The notes under the pieces are model-generated. The model searched no databases and was not told the origin of the DNA. It worked only from the letters and a program-made list of their open reading frames with translations. A program made the translations under genes and the position numbers. From assembly GCA_900472925.1 (NCBI GenBank), contig UCJU01000003.1:21685-85684 (forward strand): 64,000 nucleotides of DNA, written 5' to 3'. Of the stretch, positions 54,432 through 63,830 are shown piece after piece. The DNA is from Hyphomicrobiales bacterium. GTDB lineage: Bacteria; Pseudomonadota; Alphaproteobacteria; Rhizobiales; Rhizobiaceae. Every line of letters starts with the position of its first letter. Position 1 is the first letter of the stretch.

Positions 54432-57362
54432 TTAGAAGAAGCCGCGTCTTTGCCACCAGCCGCCTTTGCGGGGCTTGGACTGGTCGCCGCCCTCAGCACC
54501 TTCGCTGGATGGCGAGGTGACGACTGGCTCCGACGATGAGACATTGTCACCGCGGTTGGCGCGGACAGGTTTCGTCGTTTCGGCTGCGTCGTTTCCGAGG
54601 TCGGCCGAGGCTTGGCCTGCTTCTTCGACCGCGACGTCAGCGACGGTGACGTCAACCACCACAGGCTCGACGGTTTCAACTGCAACTGGAGCCGCAGCAG
54701 GGGTTGGTTCGGCAGCCGCCTCGGTAACCGTTTCCTTCGCCTTGCGGGTCCGGCGTGGCTTCTTCGGCTTTTCTGTCTCTTCCACTGTCGGCGTTGGTGC
54801 CTCGGCCTCAACGGTTTCGACAACACTCGCTTCTTCGACACCCTCTATCGCAGCGGCGGCAGCGCCGTCTTCAACGGCTTCGGATGTTTCGGCATCGACG
54901 CCATCTTCTTCGATGATGTTGCCGTTTTCGTCGCGATTGCGGCGTCCACCACGTTTGCCACGGCGGCGGCGCTTGCGTCTGCCATCGTCGGATGCCGTGC
55001 TGTCGCTGGCTTCCGGTGTCGAGGTCGATGCCTCTTCATCAGAGTCTGCCTCAGCATCATCATCCTGATCGTCAGACGACGTATCGTCTTCCGCATCACC
55101 ATTTGCCTCGGCCCCGTTCTGGCCGCCATTCTTGCCGCGACGACGACGACGACGCTTGCGCTTGCGCTTGCCATCTTCGCCTGTGTCAGCCTGCGGCTGA
55201 CGGGCTTCGGTCTTCTCGGCCTTTACGACGACCTCTTCCTCGTCTTCATCCTCATCGGCTTCGATGATGATGTCATCTTCTTCTTCCTCGAAATCAGGAA
55301 GCATCTGAATGAGGCTTTCGATCTTGACCGGGTTTTCAACGGCCTCGCCACGATCTATCGCGAAGTGCTGTGCACCGACGCTCTCATCGGCTGCGATGAT
55401 GATGGCAACGCCAAAGCGGGCCTCATAATCCACGATGGTCGCGCGCTTATGGTTCAGCAGGTACAGCGCCGTATCGGGTGTGCAGCGAACCGTGATGTTA
55501 TGGGTCGTGTTGCGCAGCAGATATTCCTCGACGCCACGCAGAACATGCAGGGCGATGGAAGATTCGGAGCGCACATGGCCCGTGCCGCCGCAATGCGAGC
55601 AGACCTGGGTGGTGGATTCCAGAACCGATGCGCGAATGCGCTGGCGCGACATTTCCAGAAGGCCGAAATGCGAGATACGGCCGACCTGAATGCGGGCGCG
55701 GTCGTTCTTCAGGCAATCCTTCAGCTTCTTTTCGACGGAGCGGTTGTTGCGCTTTTCTTCCATGTCGATGAAGTCGACAACGACGAGACCGGCAAGGTCG
55801 CGAAGACGCAGCTGACGTGCCACTTCCTCTGCGGCTTCCAGGTTGGTCTGGACGGCAGTTTCTTCAATCGAATGTTCACGGGTCGAACGACCGGAGTTCA
55901 CGTCGATGGCAACAAGCGCTTCCGTCTGGTTGATGATGAGGTAGCCGCCCGACTTCAGCGTGACCTGTGGCTGGAGCATGCGGTCGAGCTGCGCTTCGAT
56001 GCCTGAACGCGAGAATATCGGGTGAATGTCGCGGTAAGGCTGCACGACCTTGGCATGGCTCGGCATGAGCATCTTCATGAAGTCTTTCGCTTCACGATAG
56101 CCTTCTTCGCCGGAGACGATAATCTCGCTGATGTCCTTGTTGTAGAGGTCGCGGATCGAACGCTTGATCAGCGATCCCTCTTCGTAAACGAGGCAAGGAG
56201 CGGTGGAATTCAACGTCAGAGTGCGGACGTTCTCCCACAGGCGCATCAGATATTCGAAGTCACGCTTGATTTCGACGCGGGTGCGGTTGGCACCGGCGGT
56301 GCGCAGAATAACGCCCATGCCCTGCGGCACTTCCAGATCGCGGGCGATTTCCTTCAGACGCTTGCGGTCTGTCGGCTGGGTGATCTTGCGGGAAATACCG
56401 CCGCCACGCGCCGTGTTCGGCATCAGAACCGAGTAACGGCCTGCGAGCGAAAGGTAGGTCGTCAGCGCAGCACCCTTGTTGCCGCGTTCTTCCTTGGCAA
56501 CCTGAACCAGAAGAATCTGACGACGCTTGATGACTTCCTGAATGCGGTACTGCTTGCGTGGCTTGCGGGAGACGCGGTCTGGAACTTCTTCCATCGCATC
56601 TTCTGCGCCAACGGATTCGATGACTTCCTTTTCGTGGTGATCGTCATCATCATCGTCGTCATCATTGTCGCGACGGCCAAGCCCTTCGACTTCTTCCGAA
56701 ATCGTATCGGTATCGACCATGGCAGCCATTTCGCCGCCCTTGCTGCCATCGTCTTCCGAGCTTTCGTCAGACGCGGCTGCATTGGCGGAGATATCATCCG
56801 CTTCGGTCTTTTTCTTGGTGCGTGGGCGACGAACGCGCTTCTTCGGCTTTTCGTCTTCCGCTGCAACGTCTTCAGCGATGACGTCGGTAGCCTGGACTTC
56901 AGTTTCCACCGACTCAGCCGAGGTTTCCGTTGTTACGGCGTCTTCAACCGTGGTTTCCGCGGCTGCTGGTGCAACGATACCGATATCCGGCTGCTCGACC
57001 TGAGAGAGATCGACGGCCGAAGATGCTGGTTCGTTTGGTGCGTCTGCCGGTTCAAAGTCGTCGTTGCGACGATGATCTTCCGCTTCTGCCTTCAGAAGTG
57101 CCTGACGGTCTGCCAGCGGAATCTGGTAATAGTCGGGATGGATTTCCGCAAAAGCGAGAAAGCCGTGGCGATTGCCGCCGTAATCCACGAAAGCGGCCTG
57201 AAGGGAAGGCTCTACGCGGGTAACCTTGGCAAGATAGATATTGCCGCGGATTTGCTTTTTGTGTTCCGACTCGAAATCGAATTCCTCAATTCGATTTCCA
57301 CGAACCACTACAACGCGCGTCTCCTCTTCATGGGACGCGTCGATAAGCATTTTGTCTGCCAT
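54432..57362 (-). CDS. rne: Ribonuclease E
   Basis: A 976-residue endoribonuclease that initiates mRNA decay and processes rRNA. The S1 domain begins at about 37 (RGNIYLAKVTRVEPSLQAAFVDYGG), is interrupted by an acidic insertion (about 92-275, with a run of Asp), and resumes near RRQILLVQVAKEERGNKGAALTT. Catalytic aspartates lie in AIDVNSGRSTREHSIEETA and VVVDFIDMEEKRN, and the Zn-link is CSHCGGTG. The last 300 residues are a disordered, acidic-basic scaffold for degradosome partners. A structured leader of more than 250 bases precedes the ATG. Confidence 0.96.
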   Translation of the reverse strand: MADKMLIDASHEEETRVVVVRGNRIEEFDFESEHKKQIRGNIYLAKVTRVEPSLQAAFVDYGGNRHGFLAFAEIHPDYYQIPLADRQALLKAEAEDHRRNDDFEPADAPNEPASSAVDLSQVEQPDIGIVAPAAAETTVEDAVTTETSAESVETEVQATDVIAEDVAAEDEKPKKRVRRPRTKKKTEADDISANAAASDESSEDDGSKGGEMAAMVDTDTISEEVEGLGRRDNDDDDDDDDHHEKEVIESVGAEDAMEEVPDRVSRKPRKQYRIQEVIKRRQILLVQVAKEERGNKGAALTTYLSLAGRYSVLMPNTARGGGISRKITQPTDRKRLKEIARDLEVPQGMGVILRTAGANRTRVEIKRDFEYLMRLWENVRTLTLNSTAPCLVYEEGSLIKRSIRDLYNKDISEIIVSGEEGYREAKDFMKMLMPSHAKVVQPYRDIHPIFSRSGIEAQLDRMLQPQVTLKSGGYLIINQTEALVAIDVNSGRSTREHSIEETAVQTNLEAAEEVARQLRLRDLAGLVVVDFIDMEEKRNNRSVEKKLKDCLKNDRARIQVGRISHFGLLEMSRQRIRASVLESTTQVCSHCGGTGHVRSESSIALHVLRGVEEYLLRNTTHNITVRCTPDTALYLLNHKRATIVDYEARFGVAIIIAADESVGAQHFAIDRGEAVENPVKIESLIQMLPDFEEEEDDIIIEADEDEDEEEVVVKAEKTEARQPQADTGEDGKRKRKRRRRRRGKNGGQNGAEANGDAEDDTSSDDQDDDAEADSDEEASTSTPEASDSTASDDGRRKRRRRGKRGGRRNRDENGNIIEEDGVDAETSEAVEDGAAAAAIEGVEEASVVETVEAEAPTPTVEETEKPKKPRRTRKAKETVTEAAAEPTPAAAPVAVETVEPVVVDVTVADVAVEEAGQASADLGNDAAETTKPVRANRGDNVSSSEPVVTSPSSEGAEGGDQSKPRKGGWWQRRGFF

Positions 57363-58000
57363 GTAAGCTGTGCTCCTCGGCGCAGCCTTGTCATATACGA
57401 GAGCAGGCCCGCCGCGAGGACAGGCCTTTCATCTATTTTCAAGGGTGTGCCGGAAATGAAGTTTCTTGCCCGGCGTCGGTTAACTGGCAGCATCCGGATA
57501 ACTGGCAAAGCATGATGCCTGCTCCTGGTATCCGGTTGATTTGAAAGCTGCTGCAACGACATCATTGGCCAAGCGAGAACGACTTTAATAAATAGACCCC
57601 GAAGGATCCGATGAAAATGCTCTCCTCGAGCGTGCGGTGGCATGCCACCGGGTATTGTTCCAGCCACGGCTGGAATTGATTCAGTTTCAGGAGAAAAATG
57701 CAGCGACGGCAGATGATTGCCCGAATTTACAGCGCCAGCGTCTTTGTCGATTGGCAGCCGGCGGGCATCTATCCCGTCAACACTTTTAACCCTCATTCCC
57801 GTTGTATGTTTTATCCGTCACAATAGCAATAGGGTGGCTAAATATGCCATATCATTGGTGGAATTTCGCAATTAAGAATTGCTTCACCAACGGCTGCGAT
57901 TGTTGCGCGGCAGTGCAAATCAGGCCATTCTGACAGTCGTAAATGACGGGATCTGGCTGAAACGCGCAGCTTGTTCTGTTAAAAGACGATAAACACGGAA
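57363..58000. other. Divergent leader region of rne and amiC with two strong hairpins
   Basis: 638 bases without a supported gene; the open frame through the right part of it is a shadow. A perfect 14-bp palindrome GGTGGCATGCCACC at 57636-57649 is followed by a hairpin TTCCAGC/GCTGGAA at 57658-57675. They lie about 275-310 bases upstream of the rne ATG, so they could belong to its leader transcript. The promoters of both genes are not assigned. Confidence 0.55.
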
Positions 58001-59281
58001 ATGACTTTGGCGACCATCACACCATCGATCGACGGCATGAACCTGTCACAAAAACGCAATTCGATTGCACGAATCAGTCGGGTTTTCGCCCTGGCTTCGC
58101 TTTGCGTCTTCGCTGGCCTCGGAATGAGCCATGCGAGCGATCAGCCGCCTTCGCTGGTGGCGACCAAAGCGCGTATTATCGGTGATGAGGCGCGTACCCG
58201 CATCGTCATGGAGTTCAATCAGGAGCCGGAATTTGAGGTTCACTACCTCGATTCGCCCGCGCGCATCGTCGTTGATTTTCCTGCCGTTGGCTTTTCGTTT
58301 CCAACGAGCGATCTGGCCCCGACGGGTCTGTTCAGTGATATCCGCTTCGGAATCATGGGCGAGGGGAGTGCGCGTCTGGTTCTGACGGCGAAGAAGCCTG
58401 CGCAGGTGGTGATTGCCGAGACCAAGTCGGACGATGGTGGCAAGAGTTTCCGTTTCGTGCTGGATACGGAAATGGCGACGAAGCAGAAATTTGCCGAGCT
58501 TTTGAAGAATCAGAGCTGGCAGGCTCTTGCGCCCGCAACGACTGCCTCGGTGACAGCCGATGTCGCCCCGAAAACATCCCGCCAGTCAGAGTTTGTCATT
58601 GCTGTCGATGCGGGCCACGGCGGTATCGATGCTGGCGCCAAGGGCGCCGTATCTGGGACGGATGAAAAGGTCATCACGCTGACCTTTGCCAAGCAATTGG
58701 CGGATCGTCTCAACAAGCTGCCGGGAATCAAGGCGTTTTTGACGCGGGACGACGACACGTTTCTAGCTTTGTCCGAGCGCGTGGTTCTGGCGCGTCAGCA
58801 AAATGCCAATCTCTTCATTTCCGTCCATGCCGATACGCTGAAGCAAAAGGGCATTCGCGGAGCGACGGTCTACACGATTTCCGACCGGGCTTCCGACAGA
58901 ATGGCACAGGATCTTGCCGAACGTGAAAATCTATCGGACCAGATTGCGGGCGTCACCGTTCAGAGCGAGCAGCCTGAAGTCGCCGATATTCTGCTTGATC
59001 TTACGCGGCGTGAGACGCAGGCATTTTCTGTAACGCTTGCGGAAAATATCGTGAAATCTTTCGACGGGCAGGTCGGGCTCATCAACAATCCTCATCGCTA
59101 TGCGGGCTTTCAGGTATTGCGCGCGCATGATGTACCGTCCGTTTTGCTGGAGCTTGGTTTCCTCTCCAATCCCGATGACGAAAAGTTGTTGCTGGACGAA
59201 ACGTGGCGCGCAAAGGTCGCCGATACGTTGGCAACTGCCGTTACCCGCTATCGTGCTCAGGCGCTGGCCAATGGCGGCTGA
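58001..59281 (+). CDS. amiC: N-acetylmuramoyl-L-alanine amidase, AmiC type
   Basis: A 426-residue periplasmic amidase. Residues about 25-45 are an exported signal (ARISRVFALASLCVFAGLG), 50-150 an AMIN domain that localises the enzyme (ARTRIVMEFNQEPEF...PARIVVDFPAVGF), and 190-420 an Amidase_3 zinc domain with AVDAGHGGIDAGAKG, FISVHAD and SVLLELGFLSN. It cleaves the stem peptide from muramic acid during cell separation. ATG 58001 and 58037 are both possible starts. Confidence 0.93.
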   Translation: MTLATITPSIDGMNLSQKRNSIARISRVFALASLCVFAGLGMSHASDQPPSLVATKARIIGDEARTRIVMEFNQEPEFEVHYLDSPARIVVDFPAVGFSFPTSDLAPTGLFSDIRFGIMGEGSARLVLTAKKPAQVVIAETKSDDGGKSFRFVLDTEMATKQKFAELLKNQSWQALAPATTASVTADVAPKTSRQSEFVIAVDAGHGGIDAGAKGAVSGTDEKVITLTFAKQLADRLNKLPGIKAFLTRDDDTFLALSERVVLARQQNANLFISVHADTLKQKGIRGATVYTISDRASDRMAQDLAERENLSDQIAGVTVQSEQPEVADILLDLTRRETQAFSVTLAENIVKSFDGQVGLINNPHRYAGFQVLRAHDVPSVLLELGFLSNPDDEKLLLDETWRAKVADTLATAVTRYRAQALANGG

Positions 59282-59605
59282 GGGGTTTCCTTGGCAATGG
59301 CGGCGGCTGTGACATCTGTGTGTCTGTCGCTCAAAAAGGGCTGGACTGGTGCGCGGAGCCACCATTAAATCGGGTCAAAGCCCTATTTTACTCACATTCC
59401 ACACGTTACTCGGCAGTGAGATTCGATGGGTCTGGACTGCTTCTTTCATGGAGCAGAAGAGGTAGTTCTCGATAACATATCGGAGAATGCTTCTATTGGC
59501 AGCTTGTCATCGATGAAGCGGTGTGCAAAACGGCACTCTATATGCAAGAATGTGCTCATAACGGCGAGCGCAACCCTTTGCGATTCGAAGTATCGGTAGC
59601 TAAAC
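59282..59605. other. Intergenic region upstream of the PBP1a gene
   Basis: 324 bases with no supported gene, hairpin or repeat. It should contain the promoter of the penicillin-binding protein gene. Confidence 0.4.
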
Positions 59606-62041
59606 ATGATCAGACTTATTGGATATTTCTTCGGCTTGGCCAGCATGCTGTTCCTTGTGGCAGCCGGTGGCGTCGCCATTTATTTGATGACGATAACGAA
59701 GGATCTCCCCGATTACGCCGTTCTCGCAAGCTACGAGCCGCCTGTAACCACCCGCGTTCATGCCGGGAACGGAGCGCTGATGGCGGAATACGCCAAGCAG
59801 CGCCGTCTGTTCTTGCCGATCCAGGCCGTTCCTGACCGTGTAAAAGCAGCCTTTCTTTCTGCCGAAGACAAGAATTTCTATCAGCATCCCGGCATCGATG
59901 TGACGGGTTTTGCCCGCGCTGCCGTTGCTTTCGTGACAGGTGGTCCGACGCAGGGTGGCTCGACCATCACGCAACAGGTTGCCAAGAACTTCTTGTTGAC
60001 CAACGAGCAGACCATGGAGCGTAAGGCCAAGGAAGCCGTTCTGTCGTTCCGCATCGAGCAGGCGTACAGCAAGGACAAGATCCTCGAGCTTTATCTCAAC
60101 GAGATTTTCTTCGGTCTGAATTCCTACGGTATTGCCAGCGCGGCGCTGACCTATTTCAACAAATCCGTGACGGAACTGACGATCGCCGAGACGGCGTATC
60201 TCGCAGCCCTTCCAAAGGGTCCGGCAAACTATCATCCGCTGCGTCGTGAAAAGGCAGCCGTCGAGCGCCGCAACTGGGTCATCGACCGCATGGCGGAAAA
60301 TGGCTACATCACCGTGGCCGATGCAACGGATGCCAAGGCCCAGCCATTGGGCGTCAATATTCGCACGGGCGGAGCACGTCTTGCGGCATCCGATTATTTC
60401 TCCGAGGAAGCGCGCCGCCAGATCGTTGAGAAATATGGCGAAAAGGCATTGCTGGAAGGTGGCCTTTCCGTTCGCACCTCGTTTGATCCCGATATCCAGT
60501 TGGAGGCGCGCAAGGCGCTTCAGGATGGACTGCTCGATTATGACGAGCGCCGCGGTTTTCACGGTCCCGTCGATCAGATCGACGCATCGGGCGATTGGGC
60601 TGCTGCGCTTTTGAAGCTGAGGCCGCTTCGCGACGTGCCGGAATGGAAAATGGCCGTCGTTCTGTCTGCGACAGCAGATGGTGTCGATATTGGGCTTCGC
60701 GCGGATGGCGATGCGGAAAATCCTGATCTGCGCAGCCGTGGTCGTATCAAGCCTGAAAACATGAAGTGGGCCTACCGCGACGCCAAGGGGCAGCGCGCCA
60801 CAGCCAAATCGCCTGCAACCGTCCTGAAAACCGGCGATGTCATCTATGTCGAGCCTCTCTCCGACAAGGGCAATGACTACCGCCTTCGTCAGCCCCCCAA
60901 GGTGCAGGGCGGCATGGTGGTCATGGACCCGCATACTGGCCGCGTTCTTGCAATGGTCGGCGGCTTCTCGTACGGCCAGTCGGAATTCAACCGCGCGACA
61001 CAGGCGATGCGCCAGCCAGGCTCTTCGTTCAAGCCGTTCATTTACGCCGCGGCTCTCGACAACGGGTACACCCCTGCGTCGGTGATCCTGGACGCCCCAC
61101 TGGAGGTCGTCTCTGGTGGACAAGTCTGGCGGCCACAGAACTACGGTGGAGAGGTGGCGGGACCATCGACCTTGCGTCTGGGTATTGAAAAATCCCGTAA
61201 CCTGATGACTGTGCGGCTTGCGCAGGACATGGGTATGAACCTCGTGGCTGAATATGCCGAGCGCTTCGGCATTTACGACAAGATGCCGCCGCTTCTGTCC
61301 ATGTCGCTCGGTTCCGGTGAAACCACTGTGATGCGGATGGTTTCTGCCTATTCGGTTATCGCAAATGGCGGCAAGCAGATTCACCCGACCGTGATCGACC
61401 GCATTCAGGACCGTTACGGCAAGACCATATTCCGTCATGAAGAGCGCGGATGCGAAAGCTGCAACGCGCCAAGCTGGCAGAATCAGGATGAACCGACCAT
61501 TGTCGATAATCGCGAGCAGGTCCTCGACCCTATGACGGCGTATCAGACGACATCGATGCTTGAAGGCGTGGTCCAGCGCGGTACTGCGGCAGGCAAGATC
61601 AAGGTCGATCTGCCCGTTGCGGGCAAGACCGGCACGACCAATGATGAAAAAGACGCCTGGTTCGTAGGCTATACGCCTGATCTAGTCGCTGGCCTTTACA
61701 TCGGCTTCGATAGCCCTGCGCCGCTGGGACGTGGCGGCACCGGTGGTTCGCTGGCGGCACCTATTTTTGGTGAATTCATTGCACAGGCAGCCAAGCATCT
61801 GCCGCAGAGCAAGTTCATCGTGCCGAATGGAATGCAGTTCATAGCCGTCAACCGCAAGACCGGCATGGCCGCCAATGAGGGCGAGCCCGACACCATCATG
61901 GAGGCCTTCAAGCCCGGTACCGGTCCAGCCAGCAGCTTCTCGGTCATTGGTATGGATGGATCGATGTCGCAGGAAGACATTCTGCGCACCTCACCGCAGG
62001 CGCAGCAGGCCATTACGGGCGGCGGCGGCGGCCTCTATTGA
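59606..62041 (+). CDS. mrcA: Penicillin-binding protein 1A
   Basis: An 811-residue bifunctional peptidoglycan synthase. After an N-terminal membrane helix (6-28), the GT51 glycosyltransferase has the catalytic EDKNFYQHPGID, GGSTITQQVAKN, and RKAKEAVLSFRIEQ.YSKD.ILELYLNEIFFG. The transpeptidase carries the SxxK motif in QPGSSFKPFIY, KSRNLM as SxN and KTGTTNDEKDAWFVG as KTG. PBP1a is the main polar-growth synthase in Agrobacterium. It follows amiC by 324 bases on the same strand. Confidence 0.96.
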   Translation: MIRLIGYFFGLASMLFLVAAGGVAIYLMTITKDLPDYAVLASYEPPVTTRVHAGNGALMAEYAKQRRLFLPIQAVPDRVKAAFLSAEDKNFYQHPGIDVTGFARAAVAFVTGGPTQGGSTITQQVAKNFLLTNEQTMERKAKEAVLSFRIEQAYSKDKILELYLNEIFFGLNSYGIASAALTYFNKSVTELTIAETAYLAALPKGPANYHPLRREKAAVERRNWVIDRMAENGYITVADATDAKAQPLGVNIRTGGARLAASDYFSEEARRQIVEKYGEKALLEGGLSVRTSFDPDIQLEARKALQDGLLDYDERRGFHGPVDQIDASGDWAAALLKLRPLRDVPEWKMAVVLSATADGVDIGLRADGDAENPDLRSRGRIKPENMKWAYRDAKGQRATAKSPATVLKTGDVIYVEPLSDKGNDYRLRQPPKVQGGMVVMDPHTGRVLAMVGGFSYGQSEFNRATQAMRQPGSSFKPFIYAAALDNGYTPASVILDAPLEVVSGGQVWRPQNYGGEVAGPSTLRLGIEKSRNLMTVRLAQDMGMNLVAEYAERFGIYDKMPPLLSMSLGSGETTVMRMVSAYSVIANGGKQIHPTVIDRIQDRYGKTIFRHEERGCESCNAPSWQNQDEPTIVDNREQVLDPMTAYQTTSMLEGVVQRGTAAGKIKVDLPVAGKTGTTNDEKDAWFVGYTPDLVAGLYIGFDSPAPLGRGGTGGSLAAPIFGEFIAQAAKHLPQSKFIVPNGMQFIAVNRKTGMAANEGEPDTIMEAFKPGTGPASSFSVIGMDGSMSQEDILRTSPQAQQAITGGGGGLY

Positions 62042-62152
62042 TCCCAATCGTTGGAAAGGCGAGGGGCGCGGTCTTTACATCCGCGCCCCTCGCCTTTATT
62101 CAGCCATCCAGTTTCGAGCCAAGTTTATCAATGAAAGCGAAGTATCTGCGAA

Positions 62153-63284
62153 ATGCGCAATGAGATCGTGAACGTCGTCGACGAAATCAAGCAGGCCATA
62201 AGCCTGCTGAGGAGGCATCTTTGACTGGGACCAGGCGATAAGACGACTGGACTGGTTGAACAACAAGGCAGAGGATCCCAACCTCTGGAATGACGCCACC
62301 GAGGCACAGAAGCTGATGCGCGAGCGCCAGCAACTGGATGAATCCATCAACGGCGTTAAACTTCTGGAGCAGCAGGTCAACGACAATATCGAGTTGATCG
62401 AGATGGGTGAGGCCGAAGACGATGCCGATATCGTCAAGGAAGCCGAAGACGCATTGAAGGCGCTGAGAAGCGAAGCCAACCGCCGTCAGGTGGAAGCGAT
62501 GCTGTCTGGCGAAGCAGATAGCAACGACACCTATGTGGAAGTCCACTCGGGAGCCGGCGGCACCGAAAGCCAGGATTGGGCCAACATGCTGTTGCGCATG
62601 TATACCCGCTGGGCGGAACGTCAGGGTTTCAAGGTCGAGATTCTCGAAATTCACGATGGCGAAGAGGCGGGTATCAAATCCGCGACCATTCTGGTCAAGG
62701 GCCACAATGCGTTTGGCTGGATGAAGACGGAATCTGGCGTTCACCGCCTGGTGCGTATTTCGCCTTACGACAGCAATGCGCGTCGCCATACCTCGTTTTC
62801 GTCCATCTGGGTCTATCCCGTGGTCGATGATTCGATCCAGATCGACATCAACGAGAGCGATTGCCGTATCGATACCTATCGCTCGTCAGGCGCTGGTGGA
62901 CAGCACGTCAACACGACCGACTCGGCCGTGCGTATCACGCATATTCCAACCGGCATCGCGGTGGCCTGCCAGCAGGAACGGTCCCAGCACAAGAACCGCG
63001 CCAAGGCGTGGGAGATGCTGCGCTCGCGTCTCTATGAAGCCGAATTGATGAAGCGGGAAGCCGCAGCCAACGCGCAGGCCGCATCCAAGACCGATATTGG
63101 CTGGGGCCACCAGATTCGCTCTTACGTGTTGCAGCCGTATCAGTTGGTCAAGGATCTGCGCACGGGCGTTGAAAGCACAGCTCCAGGCAATGTGCTTGAC
63201 GGCGAGTTGAACGAATTCATGGAAGCAGCACTTGCGCACCGCATCAGCGGTGGTGCGGATGTCGAGGTTGCTGACATCGACTGA
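62153..63284 (+). CDS. prfB: Peptide chain release factor 2 with programmed +1 frameshift
   Basis: RF2 releases peptides at UGA and UAA. Reading from ATG 62153, codon 24 is an in-frame TGA at 62222-62224 in the classic context CTT-TGA-C, preceded by an internal Shine-Dalgarno-like GAGGAGG at 62208-62214. A +1 shift at CTT continues as [24 protein letters not shown] and gives a 376-residue protein. The GGQ motif lies in [20 protein letters not shown], and the stop-codon tripeptide is SPY rather than the usual SPF. When RF2 is scarce, ribosomes shift instead of stopping. Confidence 0.96.
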
Positions 63285-63310
63285 TCCTTCGGGACCTGTC
63301 GATACAGATT

Positions 63311-63349
63311 GGCCTCTCGCAAGTTATGTTGCGGGAGGCCTTTTGTTTT
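63311..63349 (+). terminator. Rho-independent terminator of prfB
   Basis: GGCCTC and GAGGCC form the base of a stem continued by CGCAA/TTGCG with one mismatch, followed by TTTTGTTTT. The next gene starts only 11 bases after it. Confidence 0.9.
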
Positions 63350-63359
63350 GGAGATTTGC

Positions 63360-63830
63360 GTGAAGCAGGTGCTTTATATTGTCGATGTCCAGCCGAGTTT
63401 CAGCCCGCCCGCTCAACTCGTTGCCGACATTGCCGAACTGGCCAGATCAATGCCGTCGGTCGCAAGTGTTGAACGGCACGATGAGACCATAACGCCGTTC
63501 GAACGCCAGCTGGGATGGAAGCCCGGAAAGGCCGACGATTCTCTCGTTGCTGCCGACCGTATTTTCATCAAATATGGCTACGCACCACCGAAAGAAGCCG
63601 TAGATTATCTGCGCTCGCTCAAGCCGGATCGTGTTCTGGTCTGTGGTATTCAAGCCGATACATGCGTTCTGGCCGCCGGTTTTGTCTTCTTCGACGCGGG
63701 GTTACAGCCGACGCTGATTCCCTGGCTGACCGTTGGCTCCAGCCTCGATCGTTCCGGCGCTCTCGGTGCGCGCTTGTGGAAGCACCACTTTGGCGCAGTG
63801 CTTGATGGCCCGGAGGAGTTGGGACTTTAG
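63360..63830 (+). CDS. Isochorismatase-fold cysteine hydrolase
   Basis: A 156-residue alpha/beta hydrolase of the nicotinamidase/isochorismatase group. Asp10 in YIVDVQPSF, a lysine in IFIKYGY and the nucleophile Cys in CGIQADTCVLAAGFVFFDAG match the catalytic Asp-Lys-Cys triad. Length is on the short side for the family. The start is GTG 63360, supported by GGAG seven bases upstream; the frame extends to 63309 into the prfB terminator and is rejected. Substrate unknown. Confidence 0.82.
   Translation: MKQVLYIVDVQPSFSPPAQLVADIAELARSMPSVASVERHDETITPFERQLGWKPGKADDSLVAADRIFIKYGYAPPKEAVDYLRSLKPDRVLVCGIQADTCVLAAGFVFFDAGLQPTLIPWLTVGSSLDRSGALGARLWKHHFGAVLDGPEELGL

Noticed and set aside
54612-57515. 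Forward frames of 464 and 497 residues opposite rne
   Set aside because: Antisense to RNase E; Phe/Leu-rich stretches come from the reverse complement of its acidic codons.
59600-61438. 612-residue reverse frame opposite the PBP1a gene
   Set aside because: Antisense to a gene with complete GT51 and transpeptidase motifs; a GC-rich codon effect.
62153-62256. prfB as a pseudogene or sequencing frameshift
   Set aside because: The site has every element of the conserved programmed frameshift (internal Shine-Dalgarno, CTT, TGA followed by C).
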